Source: Metallosphaera hakonensis JCM 8857 = DSM 7519
GTDB taxonomy: Archaea; Thermoproteota; Thermoprotei_A; Sulfolobales; Sulfolobaceae
Reading direction: 5' to 3'
Length of the DNA stretch: 64,000 nt
Assembly (NCBI RefSeq): GCF_003201675.2
Contig: NZ_CP029287.2
Coordinates: forward strand, 1,116,001-1,180,000
Below are positions 63,975-64,000 of this stretch, one piece after another. Under the pieces are notes generated by a model that did not search any database, had not been told where the DNA came from, and saw nothing but the letters and a program-made list of their open reading frames with translations. A program made the position numbers and the translations under genes. Position 1 is the stretch's first letter. The number at the start of each line of letters is the position of its first letter.

Positions 63975-63993
63975 AATTGGTGAAACACCACTG
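63975..63993 (-). repeat. Right terminal inverted repeat
   Basis: AATTGGTGAAACACCACTG; inverse of 62532-62550 with one mismatch. Directly followed by ATCTGTA, the second copy of the target duplication, cut by the window end. Confidence 0.8.
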
Positions 63994-64000
63994 ATCTGTA

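Larger units (their letters stand above)
62532..63993 (+). mobile_element. IS4-family insertion sequence, 1462 bases, apparently complete
   Basis: Bounded by CAGTGGTGTTACACCAATT (62532-62550) and its near-exact reverse complement AATTGGTGAAACACCACTG (63975-63993); 18 of 19 positions pair. A direct repeat (ATCTGTA) flanks both ends. Inside lies one transposase gene with the IS4 signature, flanked by unusually long AT-rich non-coding arms of about 220 and 200 bases. The gene itself is visibly richer in G and C than the arms and the host genes. Element name not known to me. Confidence 0.8.

Overview
The window looks like chromosomal DNA of a thermoacidophilic crenarchaeon of the order Sulfolobales (Metallosphaera, Sulfuracidifex, Acidianus or Sulfolobus type). 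The evidence is a SoxABCL-type quinol oxidase, a sulerythrin, an archaeal S-adenosylmethionine synthetase, an archaeal Sm protein, TmcA, AT-rich TATA boxes 20-30 bases before many start codons (leaderless genes), and GAGGTGAT-type ribosome binding sites on internal operon genes. I cannot fix the genus from the sequence alone. No rRNA, tRNA or CRISPR array was seen.

Layout. 1-4400: tail-less 5' part of an unknown gene, then a three-subunit molybdenum hydroxylase (FAD, 2Fe-2S, Mo). 4650-7118: small membrane protein and a sulerythrin / Fe-S oxidoreductase / DUF3501-like redox operon. 7482-13459: terminal oxidase (soxA-B-C plus a DUF1404-like gene on minus, soxL plus two tiny membrane genes on plus). 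13467-16219: a broken gene, two tandem paired families (4-helix membrane proteins; DUF2173-like proteins) and a membrane protein. 16422-20116 (minus): prpD - prpB - CBS - citrate/methylcitrate synthase, a propionate (methylcitrate) operon. 20197-24905 (minus): aminotransferase - acyl-CoA dehydrogenase - solitary molybdenum-hydroxylase large subunit.

25086-33997 is an acyl-CoA catabolic island: two more acyl-CoA dehydrogenases, two hotdog thioesterases, two thiolase-fold proteins that both lack the catalytic cysteines, two DUF35 zinc-ribbon/OB-fold partners, an AMP-forming acyl-CoA synthetase, a CDGSH protein and an HxlR regulator. The two DUF35 genes share an 87-base identical block. The propionyl-CoA such a pathway could release would feed the methylcitrate operon next door. 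This island is the best candidate here for an incompletely described pathway: an aldolase-type, not thiolytic, chain-shortening route.

34096-50864: DoxX, small membrane proteins, a HELMH metallopeptidase, a VWA-like protein, three MFS transporters, a TmcA copy with a 2-hydroxyacid dehydrogenase, UspA, an ABC exporter, an amino acid permease, a solitary ParA-like ATPase and a CtaA-like membrane protein. 50892-62516: a second TmcA with MazG, gamma-glutamyltransferase, phosphohexomutase plus Trm112-like protein, DUF2153-like protein, hexulose-phosphate synthase, CTP synthase, ArsR, Sm protein and SAM synthetase. 62532-63993: an apparently complete IS4-family element with 19-base terminal inverted repeats and a target duplication that runs off the window end.

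Two start-site anomalies stand out: the DUF3501 gene has a perfect ribosome binding site but no ATG/GTG/TTG, and the second DUF35 gene has an ATGA overlap start that is one base out of frame.
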